From positions 1 through 64,000 of the forward strand of contig JAGQWX010000022.1 of NCBI GenBank assembly GCA_020436935.1: a stretch of 64,000 nt of DNA, given 5' to 3'. The notes under the pieces are model-generated. The model was not told the origin of the DNA, made no database searches, and saw only the letters and a program-made list of their open reading frames with translations. The stretch's first letter is position 1. Each line of letters starts with the position of its first letter. This DNA is from Saprospiraceae bacterium (lineage in GTDB: Bacteria; Bacteroidota; Bacteroidia; Chitinophagales; Saprospiraceae). A program made the position numbers and the translations under genes. This document shows positions 25,201 to 34,078 of this stretch, one piece after another.

Positions 25201-26384
25201 GTGCCGAAGAAGGTCAGAAATCCAATTATAAACATTTGACTGTCAAAGTCAAAGATACAGGGGTGGGAATTCCGGAGCATTTAATTCCGAATATATTTGA
25301 TCGCTTTTATCAAGTCGATCCGGGACTTTCAAGAAAGGCTGAGGGCACCGGCATAGGCCTTGCCCTTTCAAAAGAATTGGTCAACCTCATGCATGGCGAA
25401 ATCAGCGTGAAAAGCCCGCCGACCGGAGCCAAGACAGGCACCGAATTTATTTTTAGTCTTCCGCTTGAATTGGCAAATTCATATGAAACTGGAACATCGC
25501 GTTCAGATGATGACATTTTTGCTATACCGCCTTTGCAAACCATTGAGTTTGACACCCGTCCGGCAAAAACTGCGTCAGGTGAAATTTCGGAGGCCGGACT
25601 CATTCTTCTTGTGGAAGATAATGTTGATGTGGTTGCCTACACGGCCAGTTTTCTTTCCGACTACCGTCTTGTTGTAGGGAAGGATGGAAAGGAGGGTTTT
25701 GAAATTGCATGTAACACTATACCGGATATCATCATCACCGATGTCATGATGCCCTACATGGATGGATTTGAAATGACGCGCCTGCTGAGACAGGAAGTGA
25801 AAACAAGTCATATACCCATCATCATACTTACTGCAAAAGCCGACTTAGACAGCAAACTTGAAGGATTGAATTATGGCGCTGAGGCATATTTGGAAAAACC
25901 TTTCAACAAAGAAGAGTTGCGCATCCGCATTAAAAAATTATTGGAACAAAGGAAAAATCTCCAAAAAATTTACTCCGGCTACCTTACATCCGACCTCCTT
26001 TTGCCTGTTGCTCAAACACCTCTAATACAATTAGGAAAAGAACCAGAAATTGCCTCCCCGATTGAGAATGAATTTGTACATAAGGTGCGCTTGGAAATAG
26101 AAAAAAACCTCAGTGATGAGCTTTTTTCAGTAGAACACCTGGCTAAAAACCTTTTCATGAGCTATTCTCAATTGCACCGCAAGTTGACCGCTGTGCTTGG
26201 CATCTCCCCCAATCAAATGATCAAAAACCTCAGGATCAAAAAAGCACAGGAATTGTTGTCTTCAACCAATCAAAGCATCACCCAAATTTCTGCAGCATGC
26301 GGCTTCAATGATGTCAGTTATTTTGGAAAAGTTTTCAGGCAGGAATGCGATATGACTCCACAGGATTGGAGGATTAGGAAATAA
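22269..26384 (+). CDS. Hybrid two-component sensor/regulator with periplasmic beta-propeller (HTCS type)
   Basis: A 1371-residue one-protein phosphorelay. A signal peptide (1-21) precedes two-component-regulator propeller repeats (about 25-700; recurrent motifs such as DGFMWFATKDGLNRFDG, QIWVGTNGYGI) and a Y_Y_Y domain (about 705-785; QDNFTLEYAALDFRA, HLTPGTYTFKVQGSN). One transmembrane helix follows (790-812). The cytosolic part has a HisKA domain with phospho-histidine in ITHEFRTPLTVI (near 844), a HATPase with the N box NLLSNSIKF (near 957) and GTGIGLALSKEL, a receiver with phospho-aspartate in IITDVMMPYMDG (near 1155), and an AraC-type DNA-binding domain (about 1270-1371). In Bacteroidota such proteins sense glycan or other ligands and control neighbouring genes. 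No SusC/SusD pair is nearby, so its regulon is not obvious. A repeat copy starts right after its stop. Confidence 0.93.
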   Translation: MRFNKLLFFAIGLVFHYNIHGQIKYEVLSSSKGLSQGYVNDILQSSDGFMWFATKDGLNRFDGYRFKVYTYDSYDPYSISNNSITKIFEDSQKRLWICTENGLNFYDKNKDRFIRIVNDPNDPNSLSGNKIAVNLLELSDGRFLVGPSEQFVNIVTIPEGFPENGKKPIFQRLTNKAAFNVQYIFKDGKNQIWFVTDRNLHLFHPENSSFTWIKDGVDFMQTFLDNDGQLWTNDLYYNLFENGNLTPLFDKPFYPGHGTTFFRDGNTLWVGITNVEKFQIYDVSAWKKGKPLNAAKAIRSEFDHITPLKIFKDKSGQIWVGTNGYGIRKYAFDAEKFHHLLEGMSAREIVTNYDNEIIVRGWAGLKKIDLYGNILSSNEFGSLHNHESLLVARDNTFWLIQRRHINDFKFAAEAIENYNPRTKKWLKYPLPFDENFDLQGPTIEDSKGNLWIGGTGGSLMVFHPNSGTNKKLNINTDATNAMLSDAIIAHIYEDGLGIFWFATSTGLAKMIYNAESNAPPGIVWYSNNANNKKSLNYNNVTCILDDPFDQNILWVATKGGGLNRMDKSTGEFEHITTREGLCNNVVYGILSDENGQIWGSTNYGIFVIDPKKSGSNWDIKHFTSASGLQADEFNTGAFSKLKNGYLAFGGVNGLNVFNPTEILRDTFSPNIYITKLSIENQEVTPYDETGLLESSIQTAKNLRFRHEQDNFTLEYAALDFRASDQIRYRHQLVGVDHQWIESGNRRTVSYSHLTPGTYTFKVQGSNRLGIWSNNIAQLSITIMPPWWNTWWAWLAYILMAGLLVKLYLNYVLKQNQMATQLAFEQKEARRIKELDMVKTQLYTNITHEFRTPLTVILGMAQQIKTGTKEHLQNGVDMIIRNGNNLLKLVNELLDLSKIEAGKMDIQLVEGDVIQFLRYIVESFSSMAESQGKSLHYLSSVDTLYAKYDGEKLRQIVYNLLSNSIKFTPSKGNIYISISAEEGQKSNYKHLTVKVKDTGVGIPEHLIPNIFDRFYQVDPGLSRKAEGTGIGLALSKELVNLMHGEISVKSPPTGAKTGTEFIFSLPLELANSYETGTSRSDDDIFAIPPLQTIEFDTRPAKTASGEISEAGLILLVEDNVDVVAYTASFLSDYRLVVGKDGKEGFEIACNTIPDIIITDVMMPYMDGFEMTRLLRQEVKTSHIPIIILTAKADLDSKLEGLNYGAEAYLEKPFNKEELRIRIKKLLEQRKNLQKIYSGYLTSDLLLPVAQTPLIQLGKEPEIASPIENEFVHKVRLEIEKNLSDELFSVEHLAKNLFMSYSQLHRKLTAVLGISPNQMIKNLRIKKAQELLSSTNQSITQISAACGFNDVSYFGKVFRQECDMTPQDWRIRK

Positions 26385-26389
26385 TCAGG

Positions 26390-26725
26390 CTGGTGTTGGT
26401 CTTTGGTCTTTGGCGTTTTGGGATCTTGGCGTATTGGGATCTTGCGGGCGGGTTCCCTTCAGGGCCAGGGTATAGCGCGGGAAGAATGGGATGTCTTTGG
26501 TCTTTAATTTTTGTGATACCTGATACCTCATAGTACTGGTTGACATGAAAATGACTAAAGTCCAAAAAAGTACTGAGAGCTTCTTTTTCTCTCGCAATGG
26601 CGCAAAGAGATGGTGAGGTTTGAGAACGCAAAGAATACTGAGTTTACCATTAAGTTGAATTAAGATTGTCAATTATTTTTTCAGCATAAATCTGTGGGCT
26701 TTTCTGAGCATATCTGCGGAAAATA
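26390..26725. repeat. Intergenic ~340 bp repeat family, copy 3
   Basis: Begins within a few bases of the stop codon of the hybrid sensor gene (aggctggtgttggtctttgg). It carries the family blocks in the same order as copies 1 and 2: ggcgttttgggatctt, gcgggcgggttcccttc, ctcgcaatggcgcaaagaga, ggtttgagaacgcaaag, aagttgaattaagattg and agcataaatctgtgggc. It occupies the 794 bp gap 26385-27178 together with copy 4; both short open frames here are repeat sequence. Confidence 0.75.
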
Positions 26726-26733
26726 GATGACCA

Positions 26734-27045
26734 GGCTGGTGTTGGTCTTTGGTCTTTGGCGTTTTGGGATCTTAGCGTATTGGCATTTTGGGGGAATTGC
26801 GGGCGGGTTCCCTTCAGGGCCAGGGTAGAGCGCGGGAAAAATGGGATATTAGGAGGCCAGCGGTTTATTCTAGCCTCTTTTAACTTTTAACCCATGATCT
26901 TTTTCTCTCACAATGGCGCAAAGAAGTGGTGAGGTTTGAGAACCCAAAATTAACCTGAGTTTAATATTAAGATGAGTTAAGATTGTCAATTATTTTTTCA
27001 GCGTAAATCTGCGAGCTTTTCTGCGCATATATGCGGGAAAAAGAC
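26734..27045. repeat. Intergenic ~340 bp repeat family, copy 4
   Basis: Direct repeat of copy 3 at a 344 bp offset; it starts with the same ggctggtgttggtcttt phrase, repeats gcgggcgggttccc and caatggcgcaaagaag, and ends with agcgtaaatctgcgagc and a tgcgggaaa tail near 27042. A short 7 bp phased stretch (26877-26890) is embedded at the same relative place as in copies 1 and 2. Confidence 0.75.
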
Positions 27046-27130
27046 GACCAGGCTGGTGCTGGTCATTGGTCTTTAGTCTTTGTGATGCCTCACAGTAATG
27101 AATGACATGGAAATGACTAATGTAAAAAAA

Positions 27131-27158
27131 CCTAGCACCTAAAACCTAATACCTCAAG
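27131..27158. repeat. Array of four 7 bp units near a gene 3' end
   Basis: Heptamers cctagca, cctaaaa, cctaata and cctcaag are in exact phase, and looser units continue to about 27172, a few bases before the AI-2E permease stop at 27179. Confidence 0.6.
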
Positions 27159-27178
27159 CAAACAGCAAAGCCCCCTAC

Positions 27179-28222
27179 TCAATTCTCCTCCCTACCCCTG
27201 ATATAAAGTTCCTGGACCAAAATAATGACGATCAAAACTATCGGCGTTGCAAGCACAAGCCCCCATACACCGGTAAGTGATCCCATAAAAAGCTGACCGA
27301 TTAATATCAAAGCCGGCGGCATATTGATGAGCTTTTTCTGAATGGTAGTAGTGATGAAATTGCTCTCAATGAATTGTATCAAAACATATAACCCAATCAC
27401 CAGCAGGGCCATTTGCTGACTCTCCATCAAGCCCAGGAGTACCGCAGGGATCAAAGCCAGCAAAGGGCCAAAGTTTGGAATAAAGCTGATCAGGCCTGCC
27501 AATAATGCAAGCACCAGCCACAGAGGCATGCCAAGGATGGCAAGGCCAATGGCGGTCATTACAAAAACAACCGTCATCGAAAACAATTGACCTTTCAACC
27601 ATTTTTGCAATTGCTCACCCAGGGTTTGAAGAACTTCTTTGGCCCTCTCTTGCCCTGAGACAGGAATGAGTTGGATGATGCCATTGGTATATGTTTTTGG
27701 TGAAATGGTAAAGAAAATACCGATGAATAAAACCACATAAACATCCCCTAGCATACCAAAAGTAGATTGAAAAAACTGTTGGGCAAACCCCTGCATCTTT
27801 TCCATCGAACCTTGAGAAGAAGCATGAGCAATAAATTTGGCCCCAATAGCACTTTCGTTCAGCCAGGCCTTGGCCTTTTCAAATGTTTTTGGCAGTGTAT
27901 CGACCAATTCTACAAATTGATCCTGGACTTTTGCGCCAATGAGCCAAAACAAAGCCAATAGAATAACGCTGGTTCCTATTACTGAAATTCCAAGGCATAT
28001 GCCTTCTTTCCAATTGGTTTTATCCTGTATGATTCCACTGAGCGCTCTGAAAAATATGGCAATGAGACTGCCGGCAAAAATCAAAAGAAAAACATTGAAT
28101 GTTTTACAGATCAGGCAGACCATTCCGATGACGAAAACGGCAATGGCGACAGTTATCCAGACTTTTTTCTGGAAAAGATCAAGTTCAGATGACTTGGCAG
28201 AAGGATTTTCTTTCGCTGGCAT
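27179..28222 (-). CDS. AI-2E family (PerM-like) membrane protein
   Basis: A 347-residue polytopic protein of the AI-2 exporter superfamily. The pattern is typical: two helices at the N-terminus (about 17-60), a third (about 68-92), a long cytosolic/periplasmic amphipathic stretch (95-150) with LVDTLPKTFEKAKAWLNES, then helices in the second half with the family signatures GEQLQKWLKGQ near 207, FIPNFGPLLALIPAVLLG near 249 and a C-terminal MGSLTGVWGLVLATPIVLI. Relatives transport autoinducer-2, sodium/proton or are uncharacterised; the actual substrate is not evident. It is monocistronic here. Confidence 0.85.
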   Translation of the reverse strand: MPAKENPSAKSSELDLFQKKVWITVAIAVFVIGMVCLICKTFNVFLLIFAGSLIAIFFRALSGIIQDKTNWKEGICLGISVIGTSVILLALFWLIGAKVQDQFVELVDTLPKTFEKAKAWLNESAIGAKFIAHASSQGSMEKMQGFAQQFFQSTFGMLGDVYVVLFIGIFFTISPKTYTNGIIQLIPVSGQERAKEVLQTLGEQLQKWLKGQLFSMTVVFVMTAIGLAILGMPLWLVLALLAGLISFIPNFGPLLALIPAVLLGLMESQQMALLVIGLYVLIQFIESNFITTTIQKKLINMPPALILIGQLFMGSLTGVWGLVLATPIVLIVIILVQELYIRGREEN

Positions 28223-28336
28223 GTATTCAGGTTTGATATTTGTATTGAGCCCTGAAAACGCTTAGACATCCTGACTTGTTTTGAGCTTTATTTGCACACT
28301 TGCTTCAATTGAAATGTCCCCGACTTTACTACAGGA

Positions 28337-29053
28337 TTATTCCTCATCGGGCAATTCTTCCAGTACCTTGCCAGTTTTATCAATGAGGAGATGTTTACCA
28401 TCAGTAGTCCAGACTTCTGCGTTTTGATCCATAAAATCACCGGCCCAGCTGTATTGTGCTTCGATGACTATGGCCCCTGACTTGTCGATGTATCCCCATA
28501 AACCATCCTGCAATGCATCGTGCTCACCATCTATATTTTCGGTTTTTCCTCCTGTATTGAAAGCTGCCAGTCCATCGCTAAAAGGAGACACAAAATCATA
28601 ATCGGCTGGTATTTCGATATTTCCTTTTAGATCCGCAAAACCCATTTTTTCATTTTCAACGATTCTGAAGAGGTCCCCTTTTACATAGTCCACCCCATTA
28701 TCATAGACAAAAGGTGTCAATATTTTTTTCCCTGTTTTGTCTATGGCTAACCAGCCATCAGCTTCGGTTACAAAAGCCATTTCAAACAAAGTATCAGAAG
28801 TGGTAAATGTATATCTTGGGGGGATAACTACCTCTCCTTCAGTGTTTTTATAACCCCAAAGTGGGCCTTCAGTACCTTCTTCGGAAAAAGCCAACAAATA
28901 CGAGTCTTCGACTTTTGGCTTACATGAAGTGGCTGATAAAATGATCAATAAAGCACCTGCTGCAAATATTTTAAAAACCACATTGAGATTTGGCTTTGTG
29001 GAAAGGTCAATAGATATTATTGTAGAAGACTTCATTTGCGTTAATTTATTCAA
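28337..29053 (-). CDS. WG-repeat lipoprotein
   Basis: A 238-residue lipoprotein. The lipobox is SATSC (near 40-44), after a long and unusually polar leader; the ATG at 29032 would give a shorter leader. The mature part consists of WG beta-repeats, seen as PLWGYKNTEGEVVIPPRY, GWLAIDKTGKKILTPFVY, MGFADLKGNIEIPADYDFV, GLWGYIDKSGAIVIEAQY and a last LIDKTGK copy. WG-repeat proteins are presumed protein-protein interaction modules. A -7 element lies 32 bp upstream of the start. Function unknown. Confidence 0.8.
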   Translation of the reverse strand: MNKLTQMKSSTIISIDLSTKPNLNVVFKIFAAGALLIILSATSCKPKVEDSYLLAFSEEGTEGPLWGYKNTEGEVVIPPRYTFTTSDTLFEMAFVTEADGWLAIDKTGKKILTPFVYDNGVDYVKGDLFRIVENEKMGFADLKGNIEIPADYDFVSPFSDGLAAFNTGGKTENIDGEHDALQDGLWGYIDKSGAIVIEAQYSWAGDFMDQNAEVWTTDGKHLLIDKTGKVLEELPDEE

Positions 29054-29084
29054 TTCTAAACTCCTTATTGTAACATATTTATTG

Positions 29085-29092
29085 CAAAGGTA
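29085..29092 (-). promoter_or_regulatory. Putative -7 element of the WG-repeat lipoprotein gene
   Basis: TACCTTTG on the minus strand, identical to the element before the hybrid sensor gene, would start transcription near 29078. No clear -33 element was found. Confidence 0.35.
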
Positions 29093-29150
29093 TGGGTTAA
29101 TACTGCTTTAAAATTTGAATTAAAACACAATATATCATTCAAAAGACTGT

Positions 29151-32100
29151 CTAATCTTTCGCCCTCTTGACCCTTACCGGATCCTGAGGTTGTGGCAACA
29201 ATTTCACCTCCTGAGTTTTTAACAGATCCATTGCCACCTGAATGGCTTTCTCCAGCTGTGGATCATGGCCTTCAATTACGGCCTTTGGGTCTTGTTCTAC
29301 CAAAATATCCGGTGCAATGCCCTTATTTTCTACGTCCCATTCTCCCTTCAAATTATAAAAACCACCCCGTGGTGCGGTCATATAACCTCCGTCAATTAGG
29401 TTAGGAACATCCCAAATGCCCACCAGGCCTCCCCAGGTTTTAGTGCCAACCAATGGACCAATGTTTCGCATTTTAAACATATAAGGCAGCATATCTCCTC
29501 CTGAACCTGCCATCTCGTTGATCAGCATGACTTTAGGTCCAAAAATTCCCGCGTTGGGCGCTGTAAATGGCTGTCGCGTGCTTGTTGGATTATTGAAATA
29601 GCCCAGTAAATCTCTCGCGAGCAAGTCTGTAATATAGTCCGCAATGGAACCGCCATGATTGAATCTTTCATCAATAATGGCTCCTTTTTTATGCTTTTGT
29701 GCAAAGTAATACCGATTGAAATTGCTATAGCCGCCTTCACCTGTATCTGGCAACCAAACATAAGCCAGTTTACCTTCTGAGAGGGAGTCTACAAGTTTCC
29801 TGTTGTTTTCAACCCAGGCATATTGCCTCAGATAAAACTCGTGTGGCACCGGCACAACGGTCGAGGTAGTGGTATCTTTTAATGAGATCGATTTACCGGT
29901 CGATATTTTGATTTGTTTACCGGCTGTTTGAGAAAAATAGGAATAGATATTGACTTCTGTATCAAGAGCTATGCCATTGACTGCCAGCAAATAATCACCA
30001 TTGCTGATATTAATACCCGGTCCGCTCAATGGGGCTTTCACAGAGGCATTCCAGCTTTCTCCGGTATATATTTTTTTAATCCGGTATTTGCCATTTTCAA
30101 TCGTGATGTCAGCACCTAGCAAACCGGTAGGGATTCGTTCTACTTCAGGATAGTCACCGCCTCCAACAAAAGAATGTCCTATGGAAGTCTCTCCGCCAAG
30201 GATATCCAGCACATAATTCAGATCAGAGCGATGCTTCACGTGGTCTATCCAGGGACTATAAGTCTTATAAGCCCAGTCGAGGTCCAGTCCGTGCACATTA
30301 TCGACATAAAAATAATCTCTTTGGAACCTCCAGGCTTCTCTGAAAATTTGTTTCCATTCCAAAACAGGATTAACCTGGATTTTTATTCCAGCCATAGAAA
30401 CACTTTCTTCTGCAGGATTGGGCATTGCTCCAACAGTCGACAATACCACCTGCTGATCAGCGGTCGTATACATGTAATGCTCTCCATCTGCAGCTATTTC
30501 AAATCCTATAACGCCTTTTGCAACTTCCTCCGGACTCCTTTTTTCTAATGTGAACCGATGCAAAATCATTCCTGGTTCATTGGGGATGTATTCTGTAAAT
30601 AGAATAACTCCTTCCTTGGCAGACTTGATTTGATCATATGATTTTGCTGGAATGGGCAAGCCAATGATGCGTTGCTCGAGACCCTCGAAGTCTATTTTTA
30701 CTATACTCGCTGTGTCTGCTGGAATTTCAATGACTATATCTTCTTTTTTCTTCTTCTTGTTTTTTACAGGTTCAGGTGCGGGTGGAGCAACCTCTTCGAT
30801 TTTGATGGCTTCATCATCACTTTCGGGAGCAAGAGGGGAAGCGGTCTCCCTGGAAAGTACTGCCATGTAAATGGAGCTATTGATGCGATGATCGAAAGAA
30901 GACATATCCAGCCAACCCACATTCATACCATAATCGATACTGGCTTTAAAATACAAATATTTACCGCTTTTATCCCAGGCGGGGGAACTGCAATCTGCCA
31001 TTCCATCTGTGATTTGGAAAGATTTTTTCTGATCAAGCGAATAAATAAAAATGGCTGAATATTCATTGCTCAGCCTTTTGGTATACGCCAGCCATTTGGA
31101 ATCCGGGGCCCATTCTCCATAGATGACATGGACAGGGTGAGCAAACCCCTCATCATCAATATTAGTGAGTTTTCCTGTTGCCACCTCGGCTATCCATAAT
31201 GTTCTGTTTTCATTATAAAAGCTGATATATTTGGAATCAGGTGACCATTTCGGTTTGTAGAAAAAAGTTGGATTTTCGATAGGAATCACTTTTTTGTTCA
31301 TGCCAAACTGGTCTGCAATGACGAGTTGGTACTCACCGCTCTCGTCAGAAAACCAGCTGATGTGTTGACCATCAGGAGACCATGCTACCCCTCTGTCTGC
31401 AACTCCCGGACTGTTGGATATATTTCGCGGATCGCCCTTTTTAGCAGGAATGGTGAATATATCTCCCCGACCCGAGACCGCTATTCTTTTACCATTTGGG
31501 GATAAACATGCCGATTCAATGTATTTGTTGATGCTGCTCCAGTGAGTGCGTGTCCAAGGAAAATCTCCTTTGACTTCGATCGTAAGTTTTTGGGGCTGGG
31601 AAGAACCTGGCGAAAGCGTATATAAATAGCCTCCATTTTCAAAGATCAGATTTGACAAATCACCTTCAAGGCTTTTACAATCAAATTCTTTGAAAAATGT
31701 AACCTGCTTCAAAGACTTGATCCCCAAATCATATGACCAGATGTTCATGGTAAAATTTCTGTCAGAGAGAAAATAAATGGTATTGCCCATCCAGACCGGA
31801 TCAATATCCCTGCTCTCTTCCCACGGCAACTTTGTCGTAGCATAAGTTTTGAGATCAAATATTCTGAGCGGGCCGTTCTGTCCACCCCGATAATTCCTGA
31901 ATTCAGTTTCCCATGGTGCGATTTGTTCGTATACAAATTGTTGCCCATCGGGTGAAAACTTCCCATTGGCAGCACGCGGAAGTACAAATGGCGTGGGGTT
32001 ACCTCCATGGGCACTCACCAACCACAGTTGGTCCGGATCCAGATAAGGACCATTTTTTCTGCCCGAAGAAAACACCACCTGGCGACCATCATTGGTCCAT

Positions 32101-32447
32101 CCAATGACAACATCTTCCCCCGGATGCCAGGTCAATCGCTTAGGATCACCTCCTTCAACATGCACCACAAAAACGTCGGTGTTTCCATCGTATTCACCAG
32201 TGAAAGCTATCGTTTTGCCATCAGGAGAGAAATGAGGGTTGGCCTCTACACCTTCAAATGCAGTGAGTCTTTCTACCTGGGATCCATCCTTATTGGCGGT
32301 CCAAAGGTCTCCTGCATAGGTAAAAGCAATTTTATTCCCATTTATCGCCGGATTTCTGAGCAATCTGGTCTCCTGAGCAAATGCCTGGCTAACGGTAAAA
32401 AGTAAGAATATCCAAAGGGTGTTAAAGGTAGATCTTGAGCTGCTCAT
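29151..32447 (-). CDS. Tricorn-type S41 protease
   Basis: A 1098-residue exported protease. A signal peptide (about 1-25) precedes TolB/tricorn-type beta-propeller repeats (about 30-560; recurring SPDGKxIAF and WSPDGQHISWFSDESGEY). A lysine-rich, Pro/Glu-rich linker (near 540-580, with a KKKKK run) separates a further beta region. Residues about 690-1098 form the tricorn core: GETSIGHSFVGG with the histidine, a PDZ domain near 775-865, the S41 part with the nucleophile serine in INEMAGSGGDMLPY (near 980), and VENKGIAPD with the catalytic glutamate (near 1055). It degrades peptides in the envelope or outside. A -7 element lies 70 bp upstream. Confidence 0.9.
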   Translation of the reverse strand: MSSSRSTFNTLWIFLLFTVSQAFAQETRLLRNPAINGNKIAFTYAGDLWTANKDGSQVERLTAFEGVEANPHFSPDGKTIAFTGEYDGNTDVFVVHVEGGDPKRLTWHPGEDVVIGWTNDGRQVVFSSGRKNGPYLDPDQLWLVSAHGGNPTPFVLPRAANGKFSPDGQQFVYEQIAPWETEFRNYRGGQNGPLRIFDLKTYATTKLPWEESRDIDPVWMGNTIYFLSDRNFTMNIWSYDLGIKSLKQVTFFKEFDCKSLEGDLSNLIFENGGYLYTLSPGSSQPQKLTIEVKGDFPWTRTHWSSINKYIESACLSPNGKRIAVSGRGDIFTIPAKKGDPRNISNSPGVADRGVAWSPDGQHISWFSDESGEYQLVIADQFGMNKKVIPIENPTFFYKPKWSPDSKYISFYNENRTLWIAEVATGKLTNIDDEGFAHPVHVIYGEWAPDSKWLAYTKRLSNEYSAIFIYSLDQKKSFQITDGMADCSSPAWDKSGKYLYFKASIDYGMNVGWLDMSSFDHRINSSIYMAVLSRETASPLAPESDDEAIKIEEVAPPAPEPVKNKKKKKEDIVIEIPADTASIVKIDFEGLEQRIIGLPIPAKSYDQIKSAKEGVILFTEYIPNEPGMILHRFTLEKRSPEEVAKGVIGFEIAADGEHYMYTTADQQVVLSTVGAMPNPAEESVSMAGIKIQVNPVLEWKQIFREAWRFQRDYFYVDNVHGLDLDWAYKTYSPWIDHVKHRSDLNYVLDILGGETSIGHSFVGGGDYPEVERIPTGLLGADITIENGKYRIKKIYTGESWNASVKAPLSGPGINISNGDYLLAVNGIALDTEVNIYSYFSQTAGKQIKISTGKSISLKDTTTSTVVPVPHEFYLRQYAWVENNRKLVDSLSEGKLAYVWLPDTGEGGYSNFNRYYFAQKHKKGAIIDERFNHGGSIADYITDLLARDLLGYFNNPTSTRQPFTAPNAGIFGPKVMLINEMAGSGGDMLPYMFKMRNIGPLVGTKTWGGLVGIWDVPNLIDGGYMTAPRGGFYNLKGEWDVENKGIAPDILVEQDPKAVIEGHDPQLEKAIQVAMDLLKTQEVKLLPQPQDPVRVKRAKD

Positions 32448-32517
32448 GAAGTGAATTGTTTATGGTTATGGTTCTATTCGGCCAATCAAGGCATTTTAAA
32501 CTTGCCCTGAGTACATT

Positions 32518-32525
32518 CAAATGTA
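32518..32525 (-). promoter_or_regulatory. Putative -7 element of the tricorn-type protease gene
   Basis: TACATTTG on the minus strand fits TAnnTTTG and lies about 70 bp before the ATG. No convincing -33 element. The rest of the gap 32448-32886 holds the 22 bp repeat array and otherwise nothing recognised. Confidence 0.3.
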
Positions 32526-32710
32526 TGAAAATAAAATAATTATTACGCAGATTGCTCGAAGTTGAAAACTTCTCAAAAACATAGTTTTCCTCAGGTCTTA
32601 AACTCTTTCCAGGGCAATAAAGCAAGATCTAATGCAAATAGGACCAGTTATGATTGCATTTAAATACAATTATTAAATATTTATCTACGAAATCCTTCAG
32701 AATATTTTAT

Positions 32711-32842
32711 GCAATTCTCCATTTTAGCATATGTAATTCTACAGTTTTATTTATGTAATTCTACATTTTATCTTATGTAATTCTACATTTTATTTTATGT
32801 AATTCTACAGTTTTATCTATGTAATTTTCCATTTTAGGATGT
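32711..32842. repeat. Six 22 bp direct repeats before the DUF4143 ATPase gene
   Basis: Units begin at 32711, 32733, 32755, 32777, 32799 and 32821, each 22 bp. The middle four carry TGTAATTCTACA across unit boundaries, an inverted TGTA/TACA pair with a 4 nt spacer, followed by a T-rich tract. The 22 bp period is about two helical turns, placing sites on one DNA face. The array ends 44 bp before the start codon and most likely serves as an operator array. CRISPR is excluded since there are no unique spacers. Confidence 0.75.
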
Positions 32843-32886
32843 GATATCATAGCAATCACTATATTTACAGGATAAAATGATTTTCC

Positions 32887-34047
32887 ATGAGTTCATCGGA
32901 TTATATATCAAGAAAATCGAGAGCATATTTTAACGAAGTAGCAAAGTACTACCCCATACTCAGTGTTTCGGGACCGAGGCAAGCCGGAAAAACTTCGTTT
33001 ATCAGAGAAATGAAACCTGATTTCGATTACATCACTTTTGAAGATCCGGATATAAGGCAACTATTTTATGAAGACCCTAGAAGTTTCCTTGAGAAATACG
33101 ACCACAATGCCGTATTTGATGAAGCTCAGAACATTCCAGAACTTTTCTCTTATCTCCAGGGCATGGTTGATAAAGACCGGAGACCGTGTAGATTTATCCT
33201 CACCGGATCTCAAAACTATCTGATGCAACACAACATCTCTCAGTCATTGGCTGGCAGGATTGGTCTCATTACCTTATTGCCTTTGCAGCTTGGTGAGCTT
33301 AAAGACACATCTTATTGGACCGATGATGTCTATGAATTGATGCACAGAGGTTTTTACCCTGGGTGTATTGTCAACGAGATTCCAACATCTATTTTTTATA
33401 AAAACTATATTTCTACCATTCTTGAGCGGGACATTTCAGATTTGATCCATGTGTCAAGCAAGCGAAACTTCAGACTTTTTATAAAACTATGCGCCAATTA
33501 TGCAGGCAATATGATCAATCTCACCAATATCAGCAATCTGCTCAACGTAAGCGCCACAACAGTGAGCAATTGGCTATCGATACTTGAGTCTTCATACATC
33601 ATTTATTTTTTGCAGCCCTATTTTCAAAATTTCGAAAAGAGGATAGTAAAAACACCCAAGTTGTATTTTTATGATACAGGACTACTCTGTCATTTACTGG
33701 GAATAAAAAGCGGAGATGCACTTTTTCATAGCAAGCATTCAGGCCACGTCTTTGAAAATTTTGTCATTACAGAAAAATACAAAAAAGCTTTCCACAATGG
33801 AGATGAAATAAGTTTGTACTTCTTACGGGACAGCAATGGCGTAGAAGTAGATGTTGTTGAAGAAATGGGCGACGATAACATCATGTTTCAGGAGATAAAA
33901 TCAACCTCTACTTTTAACAGCAGCCTGGCCAAGAACTTGAATAAATTTCAAAGTAAATCTTTAAACATATCAAAAAAAGTGATCTATAATGGTGAAAATC
34001 TCAAGGTAAATGATGTGGTGTATGAGGGGTGGAAGGAATTGGTGTGA
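32887..34047 (+). CDS. AAA-type ATPase with DUF4143 domain
   Basis: A 386-residue ATP-binding protein. The N-terminal P-loop ATPase has Walker A SGPRQAGKTSFIR (near 27-39), Walker B AVFDEAQNIPELF (near 77), a sensor segment RFILTGSQNYL and SLAGRIGLITLLPL. A DUF4143 domain follows (about 195-360): LTNISNLLNVSATTVSNWLSILESSYII is a helix-turn-helix-like segment near 215-242, and DSNGVEVDVV with a distal EIKST (near 316-340) resembles a PD-(D/E)XK nuclease core. Family members are widespread and poorly understood, often with toxin-antitoxin-like distribution. The six 22 bp repeats upstream suggest autoregulation through the helix-turn-helix. Confidence 0.88.
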   Translation: MSSSDYISRKSRAYFNEVAKYYPILSVSGPRQAGKTSFIREMKPDFDYITFEDPDIRQLFYEDPRSFLEKYDHNAVFDEAQNIPELFSYLQGMVDKDRRPCRFILTGSQNYLMQHNISQSLAGRIGLITLLPLQLGELKDTSYWTDDVYELMHRGFYPGCIVNEIPTSIFYKNYISTILERDISDLIHVSSKRNFRLFIKLCANYAGNMINLTNISNLLNVSATTVSNWLSILESSYIIYFLQPYFQNFEKRIVKTPKLYFYDTGLLCHLLGIKSGDALFHSKHSGHVFENFVITEKYKKAFHNGDEISLYFLRDSNGVEVDVVEEMGDDNIMFQEIKSTSTFNSSLAKNLNKFQSKSLNISKKVIYNGENLKVNDVVYEGWKELV

Positions 34048-34078
34048 AGCAAAGTAAAAATGAAAACGGGCCCCTTAA

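Noticed and set aside
26374..26672. Two overlapping minus-strand frames of 85 and 95 codons
   Set aside because: Both consist of repeat copy 3 sequence; no conservation as protein in copy 4.
32711..32842. CRISPR array
   Set aside because: The 22 bp units are contiguous and have no unique spacers; no cas gene is present.
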